A stretch of DNA of 64,000 bases from Baylisascaris procyonis (Eukaryota > Nematoda > Chromadorea > Rhabditida > Ascarididae): the NCBI GenBank assembly GCA_037389465.1, contig JAZARR010000187.1, positions 372,001 to 436,000 of the forward strand, given 5' to 3'. The notes below the pieces were generated by a model that made no database searches, had not been told where the DNA came from, and saw only the letters and a program-made list of their open reading frames with translations. Positions 40,601 to 51,213 of the stretch are shown here, piece after piece (the first letter of the stretch is position 1; every line of letters begins with the position of its first letter). The position numbers were made by a program, and so were the translations under genes.

Positions 40601-43600
40601 TTTTATTTATTTTATTTCATCTTATTCTATTTCCTCCATTCTATTAATTTTATTTCATTTATTTTTTCTAATTATCTCATTTTAACGATTTTATTTCGTT
40701 CATTTTATTTTCATTTCATTCATTTTATTTGATTTAATTTTTTCTATTTATTCTTTTCGTTTCAACTGTTTTTTATCACCAAATTTATTTTATCTCACCT
40801 ATTTTATGTATTTATACCCTATTTATTTTCTCTACTTCGTTTTATCTTTTATTTACTTCATCTAGTATTGGAAAAAGGCCAACTTTTAAGGAGATTTCGG
40901 TAAGCGGAAGGCGTTGTAAGAGGCAATGATGTTTGAAGTATTGGATAAGGGCCAATTTTTAAAAAGCGTTACCGTAAACGAATAGCGCTGTAAGAGGCAA
41001 AGCAGGTGTAGGGTGTTGGAAAAGAGCCAATTTTTGAAAAACCGTAAACGAAAAGTGGTTTCATTCATTTACTTGTTTCACTTTATTTATTATATCTAGG
41101 TTTTTTATTAATTCTTTTATTTATTTCGTTTCACTCATTTTATTTATTTCATTTAGTTAGGCTTGTTTGTTTTATTTTGTATATCTTATTCTATTTGTTC
41201 TAATTTCTTTTATTTTATTTATTTCATTTTTTTATTTATTCTATCCGCTTTATCTGTTTTGCTTTATTTATTCTGCTTATTTCATCCGATTTAATTCCTT
41301 TCATTTTTATTTATTTTTATTCCGCTCGTTGTACTTCATTTCTTCTATTTCTTTTATTTATCTGCCCAACTTTATATGCTTTATCTTCTTTATTCTTTTA
41401 AATTTGTTTCGTTTTTTCGTTTTATTTTACTCATTTTATTTCATTTGTTTTTTTTTTGTTTGTTCCATATCATTTGTTCCATTTGATTTATCTCTTCGTA
41501 TTTATTTTAACTTTTTTCTTTACTTTATGTCTCACTCTTATATTATTTTATTTATTTCGTTTTACTCATTTTATTTACTTCATTTAGTTCAATTTATTTG
41601 TTTTATTTTATTTTTTTTATTTCATTCATTTTATTCATCCAATCTTATTTATTTAATTTAATTTATTTTATTTTATTTGGTTTATTATGTTTTTGTTTTA
41701 TTTTATCTATTCAATTCTATCGAGAAATTTCGCGTATTTTCTCCTGTGATCTGTAAGAAGTTTGTAGGGTTCCAATTTTCTATTCATTTAGCTTATTTTT
41801 ATTCGTTTTGAATAGTTTTGTAGAAAATTTTGAATGTCATTTTATTGCTCCTCGCGATCCTTTTCGGATTCGCTAACTTAGAAGTATTGAGTTTTTCGAT
41901 CGTTTTTATCGCAACCCATAAAAATGGCTCATGCAAATTTTCCAAATCTAGTTGAGGGAGGTGGAGGGATGTGCATATGTGTTTCAATTGTCTAGAAATT
42001 ATTCTTTAAGCCACAACGCCTAAAGTATTTTGACAACGGCGTGCAGATGTTTAACATGCTTCCCCTCGCCTCCCTCCCCCCTCTCATAGGGTTGTGGTGT
42101 CCATCATTTTTGAGAATGGAAATAAGCTAAGATTCTTTTTGCTAAAAATACTCGCAACCATGTTTTTTTTGCAGAGTAAATGTTGCCGTTATTGGCCGTC
42201 AAAAGGTGAACAAGAGCGGTACGGTCGTAAGCAGGAATTCGTTGTGAAAACCATTGAGGTGAGGTTTTGATTTGATTTTGCATTTTGGGTAGGTAAGCAG
42301 GTGTTTATGGGTCGTTTTAGTAGTATAGATATCTAGATGTTTGATAGAGATATATGGTAGTCGGTGGGCATAAAATTGTACAGGGGGAATGCAGATGCTA
42401 TAATGCATTGAGTTTCGTGTTTCACTTGGCTGATACCACTCGATTTTCCTTATTTGGGTTTGCTTTTTTTCTTCCACATCTATTTATAGTACGAATGCAA
42501 ATTGATTCCGTTTTATATAGGGTGATATCTGTTAAACCTTTGAGAGAGATTGCTAACCGTGATCTCGATGCAAACGAATGTGAAGTAGTTCTGTAATTTT
42601 TGAAGCAAAACAGTTCATTTCCCTGATGTAACTAAGAGTGTTCCATAAGACTCCGATTCCGACTCCGGGATTCTAACAATACGACATTCGACTCTGTTTC
42701 ATCATTGAAAAAAATTATGTAGATGGAGCTTATGTATAGTCGTATTCAAGGAAGACGAGGGGTATAGAAATATCGAGTTTGAGGGAAACAAGGAAGGAAA
42801 GAAAGAACGCTTCGCTGTAGTTTAGAGGTTCTATTAAAGAGTTCATGGTAGTTTTCGGCAATATGAGGGATTCATCTTGCTTCAAAGAGATGCAAGCTGT
42901 TAATTCTCCGCAAAAATTGAAATATCCACCCCAAATATTCCGTGAATAATAGTGAGAGGGAACATGGATGTAAAGATGAAGGTGATTGTTGAAATTGAAG
43001 GAGGATGAGCACTCGGATTACACGATGCGAGTGATGCAGCTGTCATCTTCTCTCCCAGGTAAATTTCAATCAATCATAAGTAGACGTTTATTTTATCGTT
43101 TTCATATGGGTTATGGATCAGGTTTATTTGAGTGACGAAGAAAATATTCTAAATTCGATTCATCGATGTTTAGTACCGAAAATCGGAGAGAACGAACTCT
43201 TTCTTCATGAGTTGTATTTTGAAAATCATGATTTCTTGTATCTTTCGAGATGTTTGTAGGCATAAAGGGGAATCGAAATTTCATTGTCGCAGAACGTATT
43301 TGCTATTCCCAAGTGGATAAAAAGGAAAATCTCACGTTTGCTACTGTTATATGTAATTCTATATATTTATTAAGTTGTTCATTTGAGCTATGCAAAAGGT
43401 GTGATGTTATTAGGAATGGTTTCAACTAAGGGAAAAGATGACTGCTCAGTTGTGTATTAGATATCAGCGGTATTTGGGTAAAAACTGACCTAGATTTGAG
43501 GCAGATTCATGCGTCAATAACAGATTGCATCCATTGCACAATTTGCCGTTTTATATTTTTGAAGGGGATGAGAGCGAAGTGCGTTTGATATGGCACTTCC

Positions 43601-46600
43601 AATTTTTGGCTTGGCCCGATCATGGTTGTCCATCCGATCCGCGTACAGTGCTCAATTTCTTGGAGAAGGTTAACGAATGTGAAGCACAGAATTGCAGCGA
43701 TGTACCTGCCGGTCCTATTATTGTTCATTGCAGGTATTTTAATTTTGATATTTTAGTTGCATTTCGTAGATGGGAGGTGAATTCTAAAAAGGATATTGCT
43801 TGGACAGGTGCAGCTTGGTTGTTTTTTAGCAGGTAGCTGCCGAAGCTATATAATACTATGATGCCACATCTGGTGTTATTGAGGCTTGAGTGCAAAATGT
43901 GATATGAATGAAAATTTGCATATGTGTCGTTGTCTCTATCAAACAAGGGGGGGGGGGGAGGGGGTGAATTATTCAACCGCAAGCTTTCTAGAAGGTGCAT
44001 CGCATATCTATACCTATAGGGAATACTGTTCAAGTGTTACGGACATATATTAGGAGTTTCTATGACATATATCAAGAGTTGAGGTATGCTATTTGATTCG
44101 GCATAAGAACGTTGACTGGCATTTAATTAATGCCAACTGCTGTAATAATGCTTTCGATGTTAAATGGATTGAACATTCCCTGCGATGAGAGTTATTATTA
44201 ATTGCTACTGAGTTACTTTCCTTCCGGTGCTAGTTAAATTTGTACCAATAGTTTGTTTCATTGGTTATTTATTTGCTGCCGTTTATTTGTTTACTCAAGG
44301 TGTTTCGTAGATTGGGGGGGGGGGAAGGATAAATAAAAGTTGAATAATTGCGTCTAAAGTAAGCAATATTTACAGTGCGGGCATCGGTCGTACGGGTACG
44401 TTCATCGTTATAGACATTCTACTCAATCAAATCAAAAGGATTGGTAAGCTTTTAAACCTGTTTGCTTGAAAATTTTCTTCGAACATCTTTAACTTTCTTT
44501 TCATTGAGAGATTTTCTTTTAGTTTGAGCTTTATATTATTTATCTGTTGTAAAATAAGAGTTGAACGTTTTTGATTGTTGGTGAAATACGGCTTACAGTC
44601 ATGTAGGATTGATTTTTTATTTATAGAACTTAACGGGTCCATCAGCGTGGAAGAAGTGAAATGTATAGGATTGCATGGTTTTCCTCGACGTTTTGTTCTT
44701 TGTTTTGGAAATTAAAACATTTTTATGCTTCTTCTACCTTTGCACTTTTATTCTGGGAAGGAAGGGGAGGGCGAAGGATCTCCGAATCGAATTTTTTTTG
44801 CTTCAATAGTTAGTCATAATCACCATAATACTGCTTTACTAGTATCTTTTTTCTTGCTGCAAATAGTCTTAAAATATTTTATATTTATATTGAAGGAACA
44901 CATTGCCAACTGGATATCCCAAGGACCGTACAAATGGTTCGTGAGCAGCGTTCTGGAATGGTGCAAACCGAGCAGCAGTATCGGTTCCTCTATCAGGCGG
45001 TCTCGTGCTATGTCACCTCGTTGAATCGCAAACAGGATTATGAGGTGAGTGAAGTGTATGAAAGCACAACGCTTGCAATCTAATTACACCAAAAATGAGT
45101 GATTGAAAATAATAGGCAGCACTGATAATGACTAAAATAAACGTTTCATTGCTTAGTTTCATAAACATTTGAGTTTTCAATTATTGCAGGGTTGGTGTTT
45201 CCTATGTATTTACTAAGTAATGGAGGTAGTAACGTAGCGGAGAAACAAGGAACAGTGGTACGGAAGCGATAGCCATGATTTGTGGGAGTGCAACATGTGG
45301 GAAGGGGGCAGGGGGAGAGGGTTTAGCAGTAAGCAAGATGCAGTAATAGAAAGCAGGGTGCAGTACAAATACGTTGTTAATAATAGAGCGCTAGAAGCAT
45401 GCTTCTAGCGGTCACAGGTTTTGGTTGATTGACGAATGTGTGCGATTCCAGGCTGAAACTCTAATGACTGATACGTTTGAGGTTTTATTAGGCTAATTGG
45501 TTACGCTATTAAGGTTTCTTTGAGGTTCCTTGATTTTTTGTTCTCCTTTTTTCGAAATTTCATTCATATATGCTTTGGGAGTGCTATTTTAAATCATTGT
45601 GTTTTAATGAGGTTTTTGATGATATGCGATAGAATTATTGCTGAGTGGGGAGAAATTTTAGCGAGCGGTCATTAGTGAGAAATTGATGTTAATTAACGGA
45701 ATGGTTTTTTTTTTAACCAAATGAAAAATTTAACTGCAAATTTCAAACTTTCAGTTGTTGTAGCGCTCACCTTACTCAACTTGTTTGATTAAGGGCAATG
45801 GTTAGGCAACTACGAGGGTATAGTTTGATGGGCGATTGGGCACTTTGTGGATTTTGATGTCTTGATAATCTTTCGCATCATCTATTTCTTTGAATGGGTT
45901 GAAAGAAGTTCGTTACACCTGCATTGCTCAATAATTAATCTATACGGGGCATCAGTGGTGAAGCATATAAAGTGCAAGTGCTAATTTCCAACTTTAGAGT
46001 TGGTAAGGTAGCATAGGCTTTCCTGTAGTCGACGTTAATGCCGTCCGTTTATGTCGAGTTGGCAAGAGTAGATTTGCAACGGAATCCTTCAGTTATCATT
46101 TGGGGGATTACAAATTCCTTTTTGTCAGTAAATTAGTTGTTGAGGTTAAGCTGTTTGCATGTGGACGGATGATCGAACATTATGTCATGCTTCACTGAAT
46201 TCGATGGTGGGTGTGTATTGTTGTCGATCTTTGATGTCGTATTCCATCTTCGACCTGCATAGGACCAGTAAAATGTTATTCGAAATGGGTGGATTCTGTG
46301 TGAGGAATCATGCTTGTTAAATGTCACATATGTTAACTGCTTTCAAGCTTCTTTGAGGAATGCCTTGTACGGATAATGTGACGCTATCTTTTACATGATG
46401 AAGAATGGAGTAAGGAATTGGATTCCTCTAATATTTCATTTCAGTGTTTCTTGAATAGTCGTTCACCGACTAATTCAACGTGAATTATCTGAACAAATGA
46501 ATTCCCGTAGGAATTTAACTCGAGAGTTGTCCTTTGATGTTGTTGAGCAAGCAATTGTTATGATGGGATTTGATGTTGAAATTGCAGCGACGAGAACGTT

Positions 46601-48133
46601 GTGGATCACGTTTTTCGAATCACTCTGGTGGCACGCAAACTCCTGTCACACCAACACCTCTAACACCTCTGTCGACACTCAGTAGTCCTGCAGCGACAAG
46701 TGCAAGCAGCAGCTTCTCATCACGAACGGTTCCCTTTTGTTTCTTGTATTAGTCGGTGATCTATGCAACGATAGTGTTCATAGTTTGAAAAGAGTTGCGG
46801 AATTTGGGAAACTCTGTTGTAAAAACGACCTGAAATTTATGAATTCAAAAATAATTATTTGCCTTAGTGCAGATCTCACTGATTTAACAATTATGAGAGG
46901 GACGGGTGTTAGAATTTTATCACTAAAGTTAACTAATACCCTTACGGTATTTTGAGAAAAAAAGGTGATATTTTCAATGTTCATTAAGTTTACCAAAAAG
47001 AGGAGTGGTACTAGCGAGTTTTTCAACTTGAGGGAATGTTAAGAGTTAGGAGTGCTCAGTTTAGAGAGCAATTTATAGTTCTTAATTGAATTTCATATTA
47101 CTAAGGCCGAGTTTCCCATTTTTGGAAAGGGAGGAGGCGAATTATATCATTGCTTTGAAGAGATCTGTTGCACAAGCTTTCCTCATTTACTCACGTACGT
47201 TCCGGGTGCTGCTTTTTTGATGACCTAAGGTTGTTCGAGAATCTGAAGTCATACTTGGAGATTTTTAAAGTTTTTTTTGTTGTTGTTGTTGATCTTGCTG
47301 ATTGGGAATCTTTGAAATGCGGGTCACTTCTTTAAAATTTCGGAATTTTCAAACGGTTGGTCACATGAAGAGGAGAGGGTGAGAAAGGGAAGAAGGTTGT
47401 GCTAGGGTGATTCGATTATACTGCGTTATCGTTTGTTTAACTATGTGGACAGTGGATATTCAGTGGTGTATTTCAGAACGATTCGGAGCGGATTTATTTG
47501 AATACGAGTGTTGGATCAACAGGAGTGAATACGAGCGCTGGATCGACAGGTGTTGCAGCACTAAAGTTGGCTCCGCCACCATTGCCGAAGAAAAAAGCTG
47601 CTCTCATCGGTAACAATGTTTGTTTGGAGTTGCATAAAGCCCATGTAGGTGATGCGCATTCATCGCAGTGAGACACCGATGATTGAGATACCATTCCACC
47701 CTTTTTTACTCTCCCCCGCTTCCCCTCTCTACCACCCCTCTTTAAAGTAAGCCCTGAGTGACGCTTAGCTTAGAAGTTAGGCTCGTTTGGCTCAATACAG
47801 GGCAGGTGTGCGTGCTTTCTGGGTCAGTTTTGGCCACAGCGAGAGCAAAGTTACGTTGAATAAGCCATAAGTTGGCAGATAACGCAATGGTTTGAATTTT
47901 GTAAATGTTCGATTGTAGGATGTTTATGTTGTTGAATGATAACGATTGCAGCATTCTTAAAGAAAGCAAAATCGGTAAACGAGATTATCATAAAGTGAGC
48001 AGTATTCGATGGCGAAATATGCTATATAAGTGTGATGATTTTAGTCGATACGAGGAGGGAAATCGGCGAGATAGAATCACTTTTGGGTGGTATTGTCCGA
48101 CGGGACTACCCATTAAGAGACGGTAGTAAGTAG
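25635..48133 (+). CDS. ptp-2: SHP-2/corkscrew-type SH2-SH2 protein tyrosine phosphatase
   Basis: Exons in phase: 25635-25783, 27548-27706, 28200-28431, 29428-29544, 30079-30186, 31332-31505, 32703-32861, 42175-42258, 43001-43058, 43565-43733, 44376-44443, 44896-45044, 46588-46728 and 47477 onward. The N-SH2 has GSFLARPS (Arg36); Asp of [11 protein letters not shown] and Glu of SLSELVQF match the SHP-2 autoinhibitory residues. The C-SH2 has ERWFH and TYLVRES (Arg152). The phosphatase has [20 protein letters not shown] (Asp432), [10 protein letters not shown] (Cys469, Arg475; split by an intron) and QTEQQYRF. The tail is Ser/Thr/Pro-rich, with ERIYLNTS (Tyr596, a pYxN Grb2-type site) and PPPLPKKK, an SH3-ligand type. 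Family members relay receptor tyrosine kinase signals to Ras/MAPK in the cytosol. The start ATG directly precedes the SH2 code; an upstream exon joining at TTTTAAG is possible. Two ends are open: TGA at 47669-47671 by read-through (653 residues), or splicing at 47609 to 48045-48133 (662 residues). Confidence 0.88.
26031..26555. mobile_element. Foldback (MITE-like) element, copy in phosphatase intron 1
   Basis: The two ends are inverted copies of each other: GGCACCGCTGCAGAGAACCAT on the left and ATCGTTCTCTGCAGTAGTGCC on the right, with pairing continuing through GCATTGCG, AGTACTAAC-type, CCCATCACA and CTCAGAATGTCAAATAATG blocks. The non-palindromic centre is GAAGTGCACTCGTTGGATGACGATAGGG...GAAGTGCACTTCCCCTC. 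No transposase is encoded and I see no clear target-site duplication. Related copies lie at 31951, 50660 and 53208. Confidence 0.7.
27121..27152 (+). repeat. Perfect 12-bp hairpin in phosphatase intron 1
   Basis: TCTTCAAGTTGC and GCAACTTGAAGA are perfect reverse complements around the 8-base loop CGCTATGC. It resembles an intrinsic hairpin or a tiny foldback remnant; no function is evident. Confidence 0.5.
30430..30560 (+). repeat. Tandem repeat, about 37-base unit
   Basis: Four imperfect units containing GATAGTGGCCAAG(C/T)(T/A)TAG(T/C)TT, in the intron between phosphatase exons 5 and 6. Confidence 0.6.
31021..31220 (+). repeat. G-rich imperfect tandem repeat
   Basis: Units of GTAGGTGAGGGT, a G run and TTGT(A)ATCTTATGATGG(A/T)GTTA recur about every 60-115 bases. 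One unit contains 12 consecutive G at 31099-31110. Lies just upstream of phosphatase exon 6. Confidence 0.55.
31951..32454. mobile_element. Foldback (MITE-like) element, copy in phosphatase intron 6
   Basis: Same family as the 26.0-kb element: left arm CTGTCTGCGAACCGCGAACG, right arm CGCGGTTCGCAACTGCAGTG, with shared AGATGTCAAATAATGTCC and GTGATGGGTTTTAGCATTC blocks. The centre GGGGAAGTGCGCTGCTGC is more diverged than in the other copies. Confidence 0.65.
34878..35068 (+). repeat. 73-base minisatellite island 1
   Basis: Starts GTTGGAAAAGGGCCAATTTT and contains about 2.5 units with GCCAATTTTTGAAAAACG, GGAAGGCGCTGTAAGAGGCA and a TTTAGGATATTGGA joint. Confidence 0.7.
36424..36512 (+). repeat. 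73-base minisatellite island 2 (single unit)
   Basis: One unit, GTTGGAAAAAGGCCAATTTT to GGCGTTGTAAGAGGCAAC, then TTTGAAGTATTGGAAGTATT. It is shorter than the other islands. Confidence 0.7.
37701..37891 (+). repeat. 73-base minisatellite island 3
   Basis: Closely matches island 1 in length and order: GTTGGAAAAGTGCCATTTTT, GGACGTTTGAAGTATTGGAG, GCCAATTTTTGAAAAACGTT, then GAAGGCACTGTGAGAGCCAA. Confidence 0.7.
39222..39418 (+). repeat. 73-base minisatellite island 4
   Basis: Three diverged units: TATGGAAAAGGGCCAGATTT, GAAGGCCAATTTTTAAAAGC with CGCTGTAAGAGGCAAAGCGG, and GTTGGAAAAAAGCCAGTGTT. Confidence 0.7.
40866..41058 (+). repeat. 73-base minisatellite island 5
   Basis: Three units beginning TATTGGAAAAAGGCCAACTT, TATTGGATAAGGGCCAATTT and TGTTGGAAAAGAGCCAATTT, each followed by a (C)GTAA(A/G)CG core and, in the first two, GCTGTAAGAGGCAA or its variant. 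Confidence 0.7.
45389..45410. repeat. Perfect 22-bp palindrome in phosphatase intron
   Basis: CGCTAGAAGCA is followed directly by its exact reverse complement TGCTTCTAGCG. It lies between the last catalytic-domain exon and the tail exon. It could bind a dimeric factor or be a hairpin remnant; no evidence decides. Confidence 0.6.
47952..47994 (+). other. Possible alternative phosphatase tail exon
   Basis: GATTGCAG precedes and GTGAGC follows a 43-base open segment. It would join donor 47609 (phase 1) and lead in phase 2 into 48045, shifting the last exon to a frame ending at TAG 48124-48126 (ending GLPIKRR). Low confidence; one of three C-termini the sequence permits. Confidence 0.25.
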
Positions 48134-49236
48134 CCGATAAGGTGGTTCATGAGGACCCATACATAAGAAACGAACGATACTAAACAGGGAGCAGTCTCCT
48201 TTGATCTTTTGGGTGCGAAGGTGCAGCCCGAAAGGTATGGATATTTGAACCTACATAACCTCGTCAACGTTTAAATAACTAAAATGTGGGATATTAGGCG
48301 CTCGTTGTTTATATTTAAGGGTTGTATTTGATGCGTTAGTTTTCAGTGCTGCAATCGTTTTTTTTCTTTCTTTTTTTTGAAATATTCCTTGAAAGCTGTT
48401 GTTCTATAGACGACGACATGACGACGATGTTATTCTTTTATTTTTGTGTTGCCTTTTTTCTGTAAGAAACTGTTTGGATGGAGAAAAATTCATGTTGTAA
48501 GAAAGATCAGAATCATATTGTAGCGATCATTGAGATTGTCATTTGAATTCTAGCATTTTGAGGGATGATGATATCCGGGGGAGAGAGGAACTCGCCATGA
48601 ATAATTCCCAAGGAAATTGAGAGTTGTTGTTTGCTTTGTTTTGTTTTTTCAAATCTTGAATGCAACTAGATTACTTTTCAATGTAATTAAGAGGGATTAT
48701 GACGCTTCATTTTGAGGGATTCTTCGGGTTTTTTGAGCGATGAATCCGATCGGTTTTTCGGTAATCTCCAAGTTCTGTTTTGTTGGATAGGTATGAGGGA
48801 AGGAGGTGAGGAGGAGAATGAAGGAACGCCTAATTCGGAGAGCGTAATTATATGATAGAAAAACAATTCGTAAAGGATAAATTTAAATTTGAATTACGAT
48901 ATGTAAATTTCTCTAAGCCTTGCATAAATTTGCATATGTGTGCAGTTGTATTTTTTTTCTGCATATGTGGGCAATTGTATTGTACTATAGATGCAAATTT
49001 TGATAGAAACTTCAAATTTGATATCGTTCGTTCTAATGCATATTCGCCGTTATTTCGGTTGCGTTGACAATTTCCTTCTAGTTCAATTTTTCCACTTTTC
49101 AAAAAATAGTATATCGTGTTGGTGCAATTTTAAGGAATTTCACTTGGATACGTTCGCTATTTTAGCCGATTGAGTTTTCGCGGTTCGCACTTGTTCGCTC
49201 GAGCACGTTGAGTAGATGTGCCCTCAGTATTGTATT

Positions 49237-49455
49237 GGGCTGCGTTTTCAGGGTGAATGCCCACCTGTCTCCTCTGCTTTGTAATGGGCTGCGTTTTCAA
49301 AGTGGAGGTTGACGTTTCTCATATCCGTTGTAGAGGGCCACGTTTTCAAGGTGGAGGTTGACGTCTCTCATTTCCGTTGCACTTGGGCTGCGTTTTCAAA
49401 ATAGAGGTTGGCATCTCTTATTTCCGTTGCAGTTGAGCTGCGTTTTCAAAAGGGA
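49237..49455 (+). repeat. Tandem repeat, about 59-base unit
   Basis: Five units, each with GGGCTGCGTTTTCA(A), then AGGTTG(A/G)C(G/A)T(C/T)TCT(C/T)AT and TCCGTTG. Later units are more alike than the first. Confidence 0.7.
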
Positions 49456-50659
49456 ATTTATAATAACATTGATGCTCTAGTTTGGGCTCCCTCACTCGAT
49501 GATCCGTCCCAAAATTTCTCTAACAAATAACATTGTTCGCTGTTGCGTCATCATGTCGTCCTTTCCATTCAGTCATTTTCCTCTTTTATTGTACTTTTTT
49601 TTATTTCATTTGATATATTTACATAATTCATCTGCCCCATTGTTCCGTTGATATAATCATTGATAGTTAATGGCTTCCATCCTTGAGCACACAATTGCTT
49701 CCATTTCACTACCACTCTGGGAAATAATTTTGAAGCATTTATTTTTGGTATTTACATTGCTGGGTTGGTTTTGCCGGGAAGGGTAGGAGTGGTGGAGAGG
49801 AGAGGGTGGATCGGACAGTGCTCTCGGATAGATATATTATTGTGCCAGATCTCTATTGACTGTACATTTCACAGTTGCGGTAAAAGTTATAAAGTGTGTT
49901 GAGTCGATGACGTCATATAAATGCATCTGGAATTCAGTTTTAGAAAAAAGTAGAGGAAATATTAGTGAGCATAACAGTATTGATGTTTTATATATTTCTG
50001 GTGTAGTTCATATAGGTTGTGCATTTGTTACGATGAAAGAAGTTTTTATTTGCGGCATCTTTGAGTTAAGTCAAATGGGGGCTGTTATCAGCTGCTAAGT
50101 TTTGAAAAATAAGCATTTTGGAGTATTCGTCGAGCCATACAAACCGTTTTGGCGGATGTACGTACTCGACGCAAAATTTGCATAATTTCGATTTTTCTCT
50201 CGTAATTGGAATCTTTCGAAGTTTATTTTGATGGAATTTAAATATTGTCCCAATTTTGGAGTTCAATTAGGGGGGAGAGGGGGGGGGGGAGTTTTCGATA
50301 GGGAGAACTACTTATTGCAACTTTTAGGCGAAAATTGCATCATTTTATGGCCACCCTCTTGACGTTGCAGGAGTTGGGAATACTCGGCGTGCCCATACCG
50401 ACATCCTTTAGTGAATGGCGGAAATTTTTTGAGCAAATCGTTTTTAAAGAATTGCATAGTGGACGTTTGTGTTATTTATTTTAACATGGTAGAAAGTATA
50501 TTGATGAATTGGGAAGGGATTAAAGAATACTAACGGATAAATTGTAATGAACTAGAATCGATATTAACTGAAATTAAAATTAGGTAGAAATCTGAACATA
50601 ATTATCGATAGAACAAAGAGGTAATGATGAAGAAATTATAAAACTTTATTAAAAAAACC

Positions 50660-51213
50660 GGCATCGTTGCATAAGACGATGGCATGCGGTTGCGAACACT
50701 GCGAACGGAGCTGAGCCCGTGTCCCACAGCGAGTACGCACCACTACCGTACCCTGCACTGCGAGCAATGCTAATGCCCATCACAGGAACTCGGGAACTTG
50801 TAATAGCAACGTCTGGTTTTTTTTTTTTCATCACTGAACTCAGAATGTCAAATAATGTCCTTGTGGAAAATTTCAGCTCAATCGAAAGAGGGGAAGTGCA
50901 CTTGCTGAAAGCGCCATCGTCCTCTGCAATTGTGCCCTATCGTCATCCAACGAGTGCACTTCCCGTCCTTCAGTTGAGCTGAGATTTTACATGGGGACAC
51001 TATTTGACGTTTTGAGTTGAATGATGGGAAAAGCTGCCTGTTTCTATTTCAAATTTTCGACTTCCTGTGATGGGCGTTAGCATTCGCTTGCAATGCAGGG
51101 TACGGTAGTGCCATCGTTCACTGCAAGCGTGCCGATTTGGCACCGTATGCAAACACGAGCTCAGCTCCATTCGTGGTTCGCAGCCAGGGTGCCATCGTTT
51201 CTTAAATGGTGCC
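50660..51213. mobile_element. Foldback (MITE-like) element, intergenic copy with inverted centre
   Basis: Arms match the 26.0-kb element (GGCATCG... and ...GGTGCC ends, ACTCAGAATGTCAAATAATG, CACAGGAACTCGGGAAC). The centre reads GAAAGCGCCATCGTCCTCTG...CCTATCGTCATCCAACGAG, the reverse complement of that copy's centre. The right arm has an extra piece (GTGCCATCGTTCACTGCAAG) that looks like a nested arm fragment. Confidence 0.7.

Larger units (their letters stand above)
34502..41718 (+). repeat. T-rich higher-order satellite array inside phosphatase intron 7
   Basis: About 7.2 kb of plus strand made almost only of TTTATTT, TTTCATTT and TTTGTTT variants. The strand is very poor in purines, and a U-rich RNA full of AUUUA pentamers is expected. 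It is not a simple microsatellite. Long units of 1.3-1.6 kb can be followed by landmarks such as TTTGTTCAGTTCTAATTG (about 36005, 37490, 38848 and 40470) and by five purine-richer islands. The array fills most of the 9.3-kb intron between the exons encoding the phosphatase's TQG and YWP segments. Hydrophobic Phe/Ile/Leu/Tyr open frames across it are a by-product of the composition. Confidence 0.8.

Noticed and set aside
34551..41661. Many long open frames rich in Phe, Ile, Leu and Tyr that look like multi-pass membrane proteins
   Set aside because: They exist in several plus-strand frames at once because TTT, ATT, TTA and CTT dominate the repeat. They lack gene-like composition or splice structure and lie in an intron.
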